Of a stretch of DNA of 64,000 bases, positions 1 through 11,838 are shown piece by piece. Both the position numbers and the translations under genes were made by a program. Position 1 is the first letter of the stretch. Every line of letters begins with the position of its first letter. A model generated the notes under the pieces. The model was not told where the DNA came from and did no database searches. It was given only the letters and a program-made list of their open reading frames with translations. The stretch comes from Selaginella moellendorffii (taxonomy: Eukaryota; Streptophyta; Lycopodiopsida; Selaginellales; Selaginellaceae). The stretch is from contig NW_003314274.1 of the NCBI RefSeq assembly GCF_000143415.4, forward strand, positions 2,152,623 through 2,216,622, in the 5' to 3' direction.

Positions 1-368
1 CCAAACTATGTTTAGCTCTATTTTGCGTGTTGGTCTTAACATTGGGATGCTTGATGCTCTAGGATTGTTCCAAATTGCTCTATGCTTCTGTCCCTTTGCT
101 TCTTGGACTGTTCCAAGTTGCTCTGTGCTCCTATCCTTTTGCTCCTTGGGCTATACATTCGGGAGTCATTCCATGCTCCATCCATGCTTGGGAGTTTGGC
201 ACTATTCTTTTATTCAGTGGCCCAAGGCCCTGAAACTTGGGTTCCACACCACTGTCCTTTGGACATATGGCATGTGACATGTGGCATATGGAGTGTTTTG
301 CTTCCGTTTTGTGGTTATGCTATGGTAAATCACCATAGGATAAAGGGTATAAACCACATGCGCTACAT
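1..368 (+). repeat. Dispersed repeat family B, copy 1
   Basis: This stretch is a diverged copy of the sequence at about 8745-9110 (same strand) and 52335-52760 (opposite strand). Shared landmarks are a block around a 'lower-case' GGCCCAAGG motif, a run of ATGTGACATATGG-like words, and the phrase ACCATAGGATAAAGGGT. It joins directly to the hexamer array of repeat family A at about 369, so the two repeats are fused here. No coding frame survives. The boundary at position 1 is only the window edge. I do not recognise the family. Confidence 0.75.
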
Positions 369-1389
369 TGAGATCAAGACCAATTTTGAGTCTGAGTCTA
401 AATCTGAGTTTGTGTTCAAGTCAAAGTCCTCGGGTGAAAGCCGAAAGTGATTATCTTCCAAACTCTAGGGGTTTTTGTGAGCTCTAAAAGGATAGTAGGA
501 GTGGAACCAGTTTGGTTAGGAAAGGTTAGTGTGATCAAGGAAAGCTATACCCACATAGTGGGTGATGATACAATCAATAAGGAGTCTAAGGTTAAAGTGA
601 ATATGGATAGACAAATAGGGTAATTTAGTGAAGTGTTCAAGAGCTAGCTCTAGCTCTCTTGGGAGATCAAATGGTCACTACTCTTAATCTAAGTATGGGT
701 GGCACTACCTACATAGATATTTGGCATGGCTCATCAGAACCTTGCTCTAGCCACATGGCTAGAGCACCTAAAGGTGGAAAGTGGGGAGAGTACCCATGAG
801 GCTTGTATTGAGCCACAGTGTTTTGAAATGTCACCTAATATCTTGAACTGTGGAAAAGAAAAAAAGTCCTCTTCTTGTGTAGTGACCAAGGATATAATCA
901 CATAGCAAGGAAGTCCCAAAGGTCAATAGGATTTAGTGGTCGAGCCTTTAGGCCCTGACTTAGTAGTGGTGTTAACGAGCATGATTGTGGACAGAAAAAG
1001 ATTTAGTGGGGACTGAAGGAGGGATATTAAGGAAAGATGTTCCCCATGTCTCCAGACATCCTAAAGATGCTAAGGTGTGGTCATGGGATGATTACTCATG
1101 GATAGATGGCTTAGTCTTTAGGAGACAAGACTATGGTATGGGTGGTTTTAGACTACTCATAAGACAAAGATGAATGGACATAACCTTAGCATAACAGCCT
1201 AATATATCAATGGTACCTTTGGGTAATTCTTGGGGGATCAAACACGTGGAGCACTTGGATCAAATGCAAAGGTTGAGGGGTATAGATGCCCTTTACAGGG
1301 GCAGCATATCCCCAGGTCGGGAATAAGACTTATGGAGGTTGTGAATGAGACTCCCCCAAGTTATCAAAGGTGTGGTTAAATCACTTACA
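369..1389 (+). repeat. LTR-like repeat family A, copy 1 (5'-truncated)
   Basis: This is a same-strand copy of the sequence at 5737-7169 and 53431-55164. It begins inside the hexamer array (GAGTCT/GAGTCC words at 383-432) and lacks the roughly 250 bp found upstream of the array in the other copies. Shared landmarks are CCCTAGGGG-like, TGGGTGATGAT, GGCACTACCTAC and GCTAGAGCACC. The far end matches near CACTTACA. Because copies 1 and 2 lie in direct orientation about 5.3 kb apart, they could be the two LTRs of one old element, but this is an inference. Confidence 0.7.
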
Positions 1390-4300
1390 ATTTAGTATAA
1401 GAGTTGTTCCTTAGTTTAATTTTTATTGGTGGTCAAGCATATCACCACTTGATATTTATATCAGAAGGTCCCATGAATGGACCTATCATCAAAGAGTAGT
1501 ATATCAAGAGGGCAGACTCTCCACTTGAGTTCATACGTGAACATATAGTCAATAGAAAGGGGCCAATACGAGAACGACTTTGGGATTTTAAGAATAATAG
1601 AAAGAGTTGAGAATGTGATTTAATAAGTATTTGACTAAGCAAAATAGCTAATGTGGTTGTGGTAAACAATTATACTTGGGATTACAAGAAAGATATAGAT
1701 TTCGAGACAATAAAGAAGTCATAAAATTATCCTTATATAGTTGAAGAACTGTGAGAGGTTAAATACAAATTAGGATATATGTCCTTAAAATGTAACTAGG
1801 GCTACTTTTAATAAAGGTTGGAACAACAGAGGGTGTGCTTAAAGGATGAGTCAGTGTTTTTATCATATGGAAGGATAACTTTAAGGGGCAAAGGTAGCCT
1901 ATGTGAAATAAAGGATAATCAAGTGTCGAAGCATGGTCTTTTTGAATATGACATAAATATACGAAGTTGTATTGTAACGAGGTTGCACCCCAAAAGGAGC
2001 TATGAACTTGGACCTTATGGATCGTCAAATTAGCAATTCCAAAAGCTAGATAACTCTGTGGAGTCAAAGGAATACTCCTAAAGGATTCATAGAAACACAT
2101 TTGGATTGAGGTGTGTTATAATTTACAAAAGATTGGGAGGATCATGAAATTTAAATATAAGAATAATGGGTATTTTATTGATGGTAGAACGTGCCATATT
2201 AAAGTCATAGAAATATATTCATAGAAGAATATAACTTTGGTGAAAAGTTGTGTGAGCACTATATTGTAGTGCTAATCGATAGTTGGCATACAAAATAACT
2301 ACTATTGTCTTGGCAAAGACTTAGACACAAATAAAAAGTGTCGTAAGGGTAGATTTATAGAGATGATGGTGTGAAGACACTAAATGTTCCAAGGTATGAT
2401 GTTTTAATGTCAAGTTGGTTAGTTTATAAGAACCCCTTGTCAAAGGAATCCCAATGGAAATGTGATGGGTACAACCTAAGATGGAAGGTATACAATTTGA
2501 GTGCGTTGACCCAAATAATGATGAAAGTGTGAAAACACCAACAATAAGTTATAAGACTTGATTACTATAAAGCAAATATGCAAAAAGTGTGATTGGATTG
2601 GTGAAAGTTAATTTTTCAAAACTTCTTATTAAGATAAGAAAGTTAAATATATTCTTTGGGGAATAAATTGTTTATTTTGCAAGATAATGAATTAATGTCG
2701 TAAAACGAAATGCTTATTGTTAAAGAAAGGCATCATTGGGACACATAAACACTCTAAAACACCAGGAAATGGTGTTTGATATCATGAGGGCATTAGATAA
2801 AGTCTAAGGGACTAAATCCCTAGTGAAAAATGGATAAAAGGTGTTATTTAATGTCCAAAGTTGCAGAGATATGTATCTGAATTAGACAAAACCAAAATGA
2901 CTTTTGGCAAGACTAGTGATGGGAATACAAAGCCCATGAGTAGCAATGTTAATCCTAGTGTATGAGATTATAAGGTGAGTATATCTATACTGAGGAACCA
3001 CTCCTTGGACCATTAAATAGGTTCATCCTTAATAATACTTGTTAAAGCATAGTAGAAAGTTGAAAACTATCCTCCTAATTTGGAGGAGAATAACCAAAGA
3101 GAACGTTGTAAGCAACCTAAGGGAACGACTCAAAAAACAATCCATAAAGTTCAAATATAAAGAGAAAAACCTATAAACAAGAGTGCACCCTCTTTTCCAA
3201 TTGGTTAATGGTTTTGGCATATTTGAGGTTAAATATCCTTGGGTTTGAATAGTACTGAGCTAGGTGACTTCTCAGGAAGTTCAAATTTACACCACATGCT
3301 AATTGACATCTGGCAGGTCTAGTTTGCTCTAATTGGGCTCGATCCAAGGGGTAGGGTGTCAAGAGAGCAAAGCTCTCGGGAGATTTGTGGCTCTCAGCTT
3401 CTGTTCACGAGGGCGTGAATTTGCAAGGAAGTATAGTAGATTGTAAGCAACCAAAGGGAACGACTCAAGAGACGATCCATAGGGTTCAAATATAAAAGGA
3501 AAGGGCCCATGAATAAGAGTGCACCCCCTTTTCCAATCGGTTAAGGGTTTTGAGATATTTAAGGTTAAACATCTTGGGTTTGAATAGTACTAGGTTGGGT
3601 GACATCTTAGGAAGTCCAAATCTAGAAGCTTACAAATGTGTAGGGTTGAAAGTAAATAGTGAAAGGATAAAACCAAATCATAGGAATCAAAGGGTATTAC
3701 CAAAGGTGGTTATACTGGAGAATTAAATGGGTGCTCGAAGGTGTTGTTATTGGCAATCATAGTGTCATAATGAGCCTTAAGCATAGAATTATTTCAGCAA
3801 ACTAAGGGACAGAGTCCCTTCAATGTTTTCAATGACAATTTTAGGTAGGTTAGTATCTAGAAAGCCATATAGAAATACACAAAATTAGAGTAGTGTAGCA
3901 AAAATGTGGTCTTGAAACTTACCATAGGGTGAGGTTATCATGGTTGCTGAATGTTCAAAGAAATGGCTTTGAACTAAAGTTGATGTTTGAGGACTTTTAC
4001 GCTTATACATAGAACTATGTTATACTGGTCAAATGACTTGCTAAACGAGAATGGCAAGTTGGAGGTACAAGGACCCTCATTGAAAGTGTTAACTTTAAAA
4101 AGGGTGGCCCACGGGGCCAAGCATGGAGGAGTCCATGCATGATTATAGGTTAAATGAAAGGACTAGAAAGCTTGGAGAAACTAAGTTTCTAAGTTATGAT
4201 CTATAGTGTATTTTGGGTATAAGTTGGTGCACCAGTGTGGGGGAGTCACACTAGGCATCATAGATGGTATTACTTGTAGATGCATATGCAAAGGTTGGGT

Positions 4301-5736
4301 TTGAGTCCCAACCCTCTAATGCTTGGGTTCTAGTCCCAACTCACTAGGGCATAGTGATGGTTTAGAATATGAGGACACTCATTTTTCGATGGTCATGGGC
4401 TCTTAATAAGAAGGCTGGCTTTGGCATACCACCAAGCAAAGGATGCCCCAGATTTGTGATGCATTATTAAATTACTTAGTGTGAAAGTTTGGTATATCTA
4501 ATTTGAACACTTTGGTGCAAATGGCATCAAGGACATGGTGAATGAGATGGGGATACTTAGTCGCAGTTACTATGGACCTTTTGCTGAAAAGGTTGGATCA
4601 AGCATACTGCCAAGTGTGGGGGATGCCCCTAGGGTTGTGATCAACAATTTAGAAGTCTAGTGGATCTAATATCTATTGGTAAACCCTATTAGGCTATTCT
4701 TGTGGGATCATTAGGTGATTCTATAGCTGATAGTTAAAGATAAGTTCCTTGGTGGGCTAAGTTCAAAGTAGTGATTTGAATAAATGGTATAGTGTGATTT
4801 GGTTAATTTGACCGACTGGGAAGGACACCTAAGAGAAATGGGTATAGTATTGAAAGTCCAAGAAAAGTAGTATCTAAGGAAGGACCCAAAGGAGGGTCAC
4901 AAGATTGGGTTAAGAATAGAGCCCACAGTAGAAAATGCTTAAAAGACTTATTAGAAACACCCTCTAAATTTAATAAAATAGAACATTTACTATACAACTA
5001 AAAGGATACCTCAAGGATGGAAGTAGTAATTTTATATTGCTTAATGCAACACCCAAAAAATAGGAGTGAAAGAATAATGGTTGAGAAAGGGCTTTAAAAA
5101 TCTAGATTATAAGTTAGGCAAGAAACCACCATATAGTGGATGCTAACAGATTGTAGAAAAGGAAATATGTTTTTAAGGATGAATTTCTCATATACTCTAG
5201 CATAGCAAAGGTGAAAGCTCTAAGAGATGGAGTAGCAAGATAGCCAAATAATTAGGTTATGAACAACTCTATCATAAATCATGAATAAGTGGAACTTAAT
5301 GCTTAGAGTGGTATGGAATAAAAAAGAGGATGATAGTGCCCTCAAGTGAAAAACTTCCTAAGATGGGGAAACAAAATTTGCACAATATGTGTAATGCAAG
5401 GTGTCAGAGACACCAAGGAAAGTGCCTTGAGAAATCAATATCAAAGTTCCAAAGTATGATAGTTATATTGATAGAGGCTAAGACTACTTCAGAATGAATA
5501 GTAAAATTGAGATAAAGAAGCTAAAGAAAAAAAAGGAAGAAAAGCAATATAAGTGATTTTATAAGTCTCTAAAATAGAGAGACTATTGGTAAGGTATGGT
5601 ATGTCTTCGATATTGAACCATTGATGAATATTAGCTTGGTGCTAAAGATGAAAATGGTAATCCATAATGGGGTTACTTCATAAAATGGTTTATCATTCGA
5701 TAAAGATATTGAATTTCATCTATGGGTGGTGAAATT
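1390..5736. other. Decayed AT-rich repeat DNA between family A copies 1 and 2
   Basis: There is no open frame of convincing length and no recognisable domain in 4.3 kb. If the flanking family A copies are LTRs, this would be a non-coding interior (LARD-like element). A direct duplication of about 200 bp lies inside it at 3095-3300 and 3430-3640. The stretch is otherwise rich in in-frame stops on both strands. Confidence 0.5.
3095..3640 (+). repeat. Local direct duplication (two ~200 bp units)
   Basis: The unit at about 3095-3300 is repeated at about 3430-3640. Matching landmarks include GTAAGCAACC, GGGAACGACTCAA, AAGAGTGCACCC, TTTTCCAATCGGTTAA-like and GGGTTTGAATAGTACT. The spacer of roughly 130 bp between the units is not shared. 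The copies differ by scattered substitutions, so the duplication is not recent. Confidence 0.8.
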
Positions 5737-7169
5737 TTGAGACACAAATCCTTAAGCCCCAAATTGGAGCCAAAAGTGTGCTATATGACAATGGTTGAAA
5801 TAGAAGTTCAATAACCATAACACATTGGGACCAAAAGCTCCAATCCGGAAAGTCAGGAGCGGGAGTGGAACTCCAAACAAAAGGCTCAAGGAATGAGCAC
5901 GAAATAATTGATGAATAAGTCTCTAGAAAGGGAAACAAGAAGAACTAACATATAGTAGGTGTCATGACATATGGAAGTGTCAGAGTCCGAGATGGTGTTT
6001 GAGATGGAGTCCGAGAAAGAGTCCGAGATGGAGTTTGAGATGGAGCCCAAGGTCAAGATCGAGACCAAGACTAAGATTGAGACTGAGAACGATTTCAAGT
6101 TCGAGTCTAAGTCTAAGTCTACAACTGAGTCTGAATCTGTATCCAAGTCTAAGTTTGAGTCCGAGTCTGAGTCCTAGGGTGAAAGCCCAAAGTGATCATC
6201 TCCCAGACCCTAGGGGGTTTAGTGAACTTCAAAAAGATAATAGGAGGGAGGACTCTAGTAGAACCAATTTGGCCAGGAAAGGCTAATGTGACCAAAGAAG
6301 GTTATACCTACATGGTGGGTGATGATATAACCATTAAAGAGTCTAAAGTTAGAGTAATCATGAATGGACAAATGGGGTAACTTGGTGAAGTGTTCAAGAG
6401 TCAGCTCTAGCTCCCCTGAGAGAATAAATGGTTAATGCTCTTAATCCAAGTGTAGGTGGCACTATCTACTTAGATACTTAGCATGGTTTATTAGAACCTC
6501 GCTTTAACCACATAGCTAAGGCACCTAAAAACAAAAGGTGGAAAGTACATATAAGGCTTGCGTTAGGCTGCAGTATTTCGAAATGTTATTTGAAATTTTC
6601 GGACTATGAAAAAGAAGAGGAACAATCCTCTTGTGTAGTAACCAAGGATACAATCATGTGGCAAGGAAGTATTAGATGTCAATAGGATTTAGTAGTCAGA
6701 TTTTCAAGCCTTGACTCAGTAATGGTGTTGGTGAACACAATTGTGGATGGAAAGGGACTTAGTGAGGACAAAAGGAGGGATATTAGGGAAAGATATTCCC
6801 CATGTCTCTAAGCATCCTAAAGATGCTAAGGTGTGGTCATGGGATGACTACTCATGGACAAATGACCCAATTTTTGGGAAACAAGACTATGGTATGAGTG
6901 GTTTTAGACTACTTATGAGATAAAGGTGAATGGATATAACCTTGGTGTAACAAGCTGACATATCAATGGTACCTTTAAGTGTCTATTGAGGGATTAGACA
7001 TGTGAAGAACTTAGATCAAGTGCAAAGGTTAAGGGGCATAAATGCCATTCACAAAGGTAGTATATCCCCAAGTTGGGAATAAAACTTATAAAGGTTGTAA
7101 GTGAGACTTTAAGTGGTTAAAGATGTGGTTAAGTGACTAAAGTAGAATGGAGAATTTAGTCACTTACAC
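5737..7169 (+). repeat. LTR-like repeat family A, copy 2
   Basis: This is a full-length but diverged copy. It starts at a TTGAGACACAAATCC motif (TGTGAGACACAAA in copies 3 and 4) and ends near CACTTACAC. It contains a hexamer array at 5976-6177 built on GAGTCC/GAGATG words. The array gives open frames on several strands (Glu-Ser-Glu-Met type peptides), but these arise from the repeat and are not genes. The TG start and CA-like end are what one expects of an LTR. Confidence 0.75.
5976..6177 (+). repeat. Hexanucleotide tandem array (GAGTCC/GAGATG words)
   Basis: Hexamers such as GAGTCC, GAGATG, GAGACC and AAGTCT follow one another with substitutions for about 200 bp. The six-base period keeps all frames open by chance. 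The same array occupies the same place in the other family A copies, with lengths of roughly 50 bp in copy 1, 510 bp in copy 3 and 380 bp in copy 4. Confidence 0.85.
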
Positions 7170-7249
7170 CTATATCAACCAATACAGAAAGAATAATAAA
7201 AGACCTCTTGTTGTAAAAATGAGCTTAGAAAGTGAATATTAAATGAACT

Positions 7250-8260
7250 AATGCTAAATGAACCCCTTAATGATACTCTCAACAGAAAGATAGAGGGGCC
7301 ACTGACTTATTCGCGTAAAAACCTTTTATTACTCGTGTGACTCCTCATTCCCTAAAAGCATCTTAATGTCTAGAGCTTCCATTGCATCAACACCAATAGA
7401 ACGTTATTGACACCAAGGTCTCCACCCAAGAAATAGAGGTTGCCAATTTGGAAAATATCGACAATGCCAATAAGTGTGACTAACTTCATTATACGCCCAA
7501 CAATAGATATCATAACCACGACCATATCTTCACATTTGTCCTTGAACTTGGGCAACAATAACATCAACCTCCATTAGAATAGGACTATCTCCCATAGAAA
7601 GTGGAGTTAAAGGACGTGTAGTGAGAAGTGAAAGAAGTGACATCTTATAATATTATGCCAAGCAAAGATCATTCTCAAGAGTGGCTAGAGCAAGTGTATG
7701 CACAAATCCTACAAGATCTTAATGAAGTATTGGGTATAACATTTTAAACTTCATCCGCTCCGACATATTTGACTCTATACGAAGTAAGAGGCTTTGGAAA
7801 TAAATGCCAAATTGCATCACTGACTCAAATGGCCTTTAATGAAGATGATGCAATTATTAAAAGGTATTATCATAATCATTGATATGTCTAAATGTGCATT
7901 TGAAGATATATGAGAGAATGCTCCAATTAGCACAAGTGGCTACACTCAAACCATTGTACCACTATAACCCTGTCCCTTGGAGACACATGGGAAATTCATG
8001 CAAATGCTGAGCATTATTATAAAAATGATATGTGGCAGTCATTGTAAAATAATCGAGCCAATAGGAATATCATCTCTAAGATTCCCACAGAAGAACTCCA
8101 GCCGAACATAAGGATTAGTAGCAACAACAGAAGGAGGTATATTACACATTGTGAATGCCATCATTAATTGAGTTTGATTATTCAACTACAACCATATAGC
8201 ATTTAGCAATTGTACCAACTATTGTTCCAAAGTCAAAGGAGGAGGAGGCTATTACTATGC
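7250..8260 (-). pseudogene. Relic of a retrotransposon gag gene
   Basis: Reading the minus strand in pieces gives a gag-like core with aromatic landmarks typical of plant Ty3/gypsy capsids, interrupted by many stops and frameshifts. At about 7461-7505 there is a damaged zinc knuckle: C-x2-Y-x4-H-x4-C, where family members have a second Cys in place of Tyr. No intact frame remains. The call rests on my reading of translated fragments and is moderate. Confidence 0.55.
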
Positions 8261-8545
8261 CATGAAGATGAATGAAAAGGAAAAAGCAAAAGAGAAAAAA
8301 ATGAAAAAGCTACAAGGAAAGGGAGATCAAATAGAACATAATATTTTCTTTTGATTATTAGTTGATCCCATCACTTTTGTGAGTTTGTGACTAAAAAGTC
8401 ATGTTGATGTTATAACAGATAAGCATGCTATTAAATCCTTACCATTTAATGCACTAATTACTTTCTAGAGAATCATCAAAAGCTAGATTTAAACCAAAAT
8501 CCTAAATTGAAGCATTCCTTAGGGACAATCAAAGCTACCCTTCAT
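8261..8545. other. AT-rich spacer with no recognised feature
   Basis: I see no coding frame, RNA gene or clear repeat here beyond short A-rich runs near 8280-8330. Confidence 0.5.
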
Positions 8546-8670
8546 CTCACCAATATGAGTGTATGGAATATGGAAATGGAATATAGAAATGTGTATATTA
8601 ATTAGCCCAAAAACCTTAATTTATATAAAGTAGCAAGTGGTCTGGATTGAAACCAATGCAATGGCTATCA
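8546..8670 (+). repeat. Dispersed repeat family C, copy 1
   Basis: This matches 63050-63170 on the same strand. Shared landmarks are GGAATATGGAAATGGAATA-like, GTGCATATTAATTA-like, CCCAAAAACCT and GATTGAAAC. It lies beside a family B copy here, and beside an integrase relic at the other end of the window, so it may be part of an old retroelement. Its nature is unknown. Confidence 0.7.
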
Positions 8671-8744
8671 TATTAATATATTACATCATAGCATTATACT
8701 TGGACCTCACATACACACACAGATTTATATATAAATCACTATTA

Positions 8745-9110
8745 TGCTAAAATAGTGCCAGACTCTATTTGGCTTTGTTTTACATGCTGGTCATAGTATT
8801 GGGATGTGCAAAGTTCTAAAACTATTTCCAAGTCACTCTGTACTCTTATCCCTTCACTCGGGTTGAATGCTTGAGAGTTGTTCTATGCTCCGGTTCCTTT
8901 GGTCCTTAGTTGCAAATTTAGGAGTTTGGCTCTATTCTTTCATTTAATGGCCCAAGGTTTTGAAATTCAGGTTCCACTCCGTTATCCTTGGCATATGATA
9001 TGTGACATATGGAGGGTTTAGGTTCCACTTTATGGTTATCTTATAGTAAATCACTATAGGATAAAGGGTGAAACCCACATGCACTATATTTAGTATCGGA
9101 GCAAATAGCA
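8745..9110 (+). repeat. Dispersed repeat family B, copy 2
   Basis: This matches 1-368 on the same strand and 52335-52760 inverted. It begins at ATGCTAAAATAGTGCCA, which is mirrored at the end of the inverted copy, and ends near CCCACATGCACTA. It is non-coding. Confidence 0.75.
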
Positions 9111-9405
9111 CGGGTTCAATTCTCATTGATTAATGGCTACTTAAAATATAATATACTCTTGAGTAAAGTATATTCTTACCCCTAAACTTTAGAGTACATC
9201 TTGTATCTTGTAGAGCATCCACAAACAAAGGTATCTATCGTGGAACTATAGTATGGGTGGATAATTAATTGCTTCAAATGGAATAATTTGTCTATATAAT
9301 GAAAGGATTAGTAGATTCAGTGTGGAAATGGAGGTGATAGTTCCTCTTGGCTCAGTAGGGGTTGTTAGTCAATAGTCAATGAAGACATCGAAGTGGGTCA
9401 GGAGG

Positions 9406-9505
9406 NNNNNNNNNNNNNNNNNNNNNNNNNNNNNNNNNNNNNNNNNNNNNNNNNNNNNNNNNNNNNNNNNNNNNNNNNNNNNNNNNNNNNNNNNNNNNNN
9501 NNNNN
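9406..9505. other. Assembly gap of 100 N
   Basis: Exactly one hundred N bases are present, a conventional placeholder for a gap of unknown size. The flanks are repeat-like DNA. Distances across this point should not be trusted. Confidence 0.99.
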
Positions 9506-11838
9506 TATCGGCTAATCCTTTAGGATATTCTTTTCTTACTATCACAATGGCAGGAGGTTAGTATTGTTGGACCCTTTATTAGTCTCTGCTTAAGCTAGTT
9601 GAGAAATTAGTCTTCATGTGTGCATTTGACCAGATGAGCATAAAGATAGAATTCTTAAGTGTTATTAGTTAAGCATACTTGACCTAGTTAGAGAAACTCA
9701 TTTGTTGACTTGCACTTACTAGTGTTAGAAACCCCCGCGATATTAAGTTTAGTCCCTCAATATTCACTAAATGATAACTTATTGTGTTTGCAGTTTACTT
9801 TGAGATCGAGGTATTCGGGAAAGGATCGCACTGGGGAGAATTTATTACAAATAATAATTTAGTTAGTTTTCAATTTGGCAATCTTATTTTTTATTTATAT
9901 TTTAAAAAAATTATTCATGCTGCCTTTCTCAAGTTCCAATTTCCAAACCCATGGAATCTGAAATGGCTGAAAAGGTGGCATTCTCCGGAACTCGGGGAGA
10001 AAGATAGAGTGTATTATACGTTTTTATTTTGTGAAACTGCAAGTGCTACATCCAATATATGAACATGAGGGTGAGCATAATGATAAGGACAACACTACCA
10101 GAAGTGGTATGCATCACCAGAATATATGTAGAGGTGGTTCTTGATTTGGTATTGTCATTCAACCTTGGAAAAATGTTGCCAACATGTGGCTCTAATATCA
10201 ATTGGAACTATGCCTTACTTATATATTGGTTGCTCCAAGACTAAAGCCGTTGGATGAGGAATAAAGGTTTGATAATGATGCTCTATTTATCGTTCTTGCA
10301 GTCAATTATCACAACAAATAGCAAAATCAATAGCAGTTGTGAAAGATGTTGAATTTAGATAAGAAAGCATGAAATTTTTAACATTGTCATGAAAGCCAAG
10401 GTGAAAATATTCCTTGAAGTTTATATCATCCTATGAGATATCAATTGCAATTATCTAGAATTTATAATCAACCAAAGAAAATATGAGTTCCATAAAAATA
10501 GTGAAGCTAAGGACTCAATCTTAAAAGAATTCTTAAGGAGGCTTCCAAATTATATTGTTGGAGGTTAGTAGTCTTAAATGGGAGTAAGCATGGATATAAA
10601 GGATGTCAAGGAGACCTTTCAAGGAAGTTCTTTAAGTGTAACTCTTACTCCTTCCTAAAGAGTTGAGCCTTCCTTTCAAGGTAGAGGTGGGGGATTGAAG
10701 TACCTATATTGGGCCATTAATCCATAATATTTCCCCTCCATTGTGGTTCAAATATAGATAGAAAGTGCTTATAAATAATATAACTTTTGCAAAGTATAAA
10801 ACATTTGTTTGTAGTTGAAAAAGAAGATTTGGGGAAACCATCAAAAGTTTAAACTATTAGGAGCTTATCATCAAGAGAAGGGGAGATGATGAAACTACTA
10901 AAATATTAAATAATGGAAAAGAAAGGATTTATGTTAAACACTCTGAATCAATAAAATTTTAGGCTTTAGAAATTAATCTAATCCAACCCTTAGCTAATTC
11001 AAAAACCTAGATCCATACTAATCTTAGATGCCCAAATAGATTTTGAGTTCAAATCCCATAACTAGAGGTTTTGGGGTTTGATTGTTGCCCCGACTAAATA
11101 TAATCTTCAATGAATACATAGAGATGACAAATATGTGATAGTTTAAGCATTTATCATGTGGTGAGAAAATATGGAAAAAGATATATAGCCAAAGATGAGT
11201 TATTGCTATTGCAATTATGCAAGTTTATTATTCCTATTTACTTAATTTATGGATAATAATTGATAAAGATACCAATAGAGTATATGAGTGTTATATATAT
11301 GTGATTATGGAATACCATTTAGAAACTCTTGTAAATACATTTAGCATTCCATCATTGTGAAAAGATCAAACCAATAAATAATTCAGATGTAAAAACATCT
11401 GGTATATGAAATTTTTTTATGACTTATAAATATATTTTTATAGATGTGTGTTGCTTTAATAATCAAGATGTAAAACAATTACTGTTGATAACAGAAAAAA
11501 ACACAGAAGTAAAAACAAGAAGCTCAATCTATAAAATAAACATAAAAAATCTTAAACTATTCTGCACAAAATTGACAGTGAGTGGTTTAGATTGAATTTA
11601 ATCTGATGGCTGCTAAAATTAATTAATTTAACTAATTTAATGCCTAATATCAATTTTTAATTCATATACTGTCTGCATTATAAATAAAAAATATTTAAAA
11701 TAGTTTTAAATATATAAAAATAAATTTTATTATTATTTAATTAATAAAGTAAAAACTTTAATATTTTATAATAATTTATTTTAATTTTATAAAATTTACT
11801 ATTTATTATTCATAAATATTTTCTTTAATAGAATTAAA
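9506..11838. other. AT-rich intergenic DNA, no supported gene
   Basis: AT content rises steadily toward the lectin gene. Short frames at 9784-10062 and 10059-10244 have no recognisable domain and no supporting context. I see no RNA gene. The last ~250 bp before the lectin ORF is almost pure A/T with many TATA-like words, so a promoter cannot be singled out. Confidence 0.5.

Noticed and set aside
9784-10244. Two adjoining frames (92 and 61 codons) as a gene
   Set aside because: They have no domain, no splice-linked structure, and lie in decayed repeat DNA beside an assembly gap.
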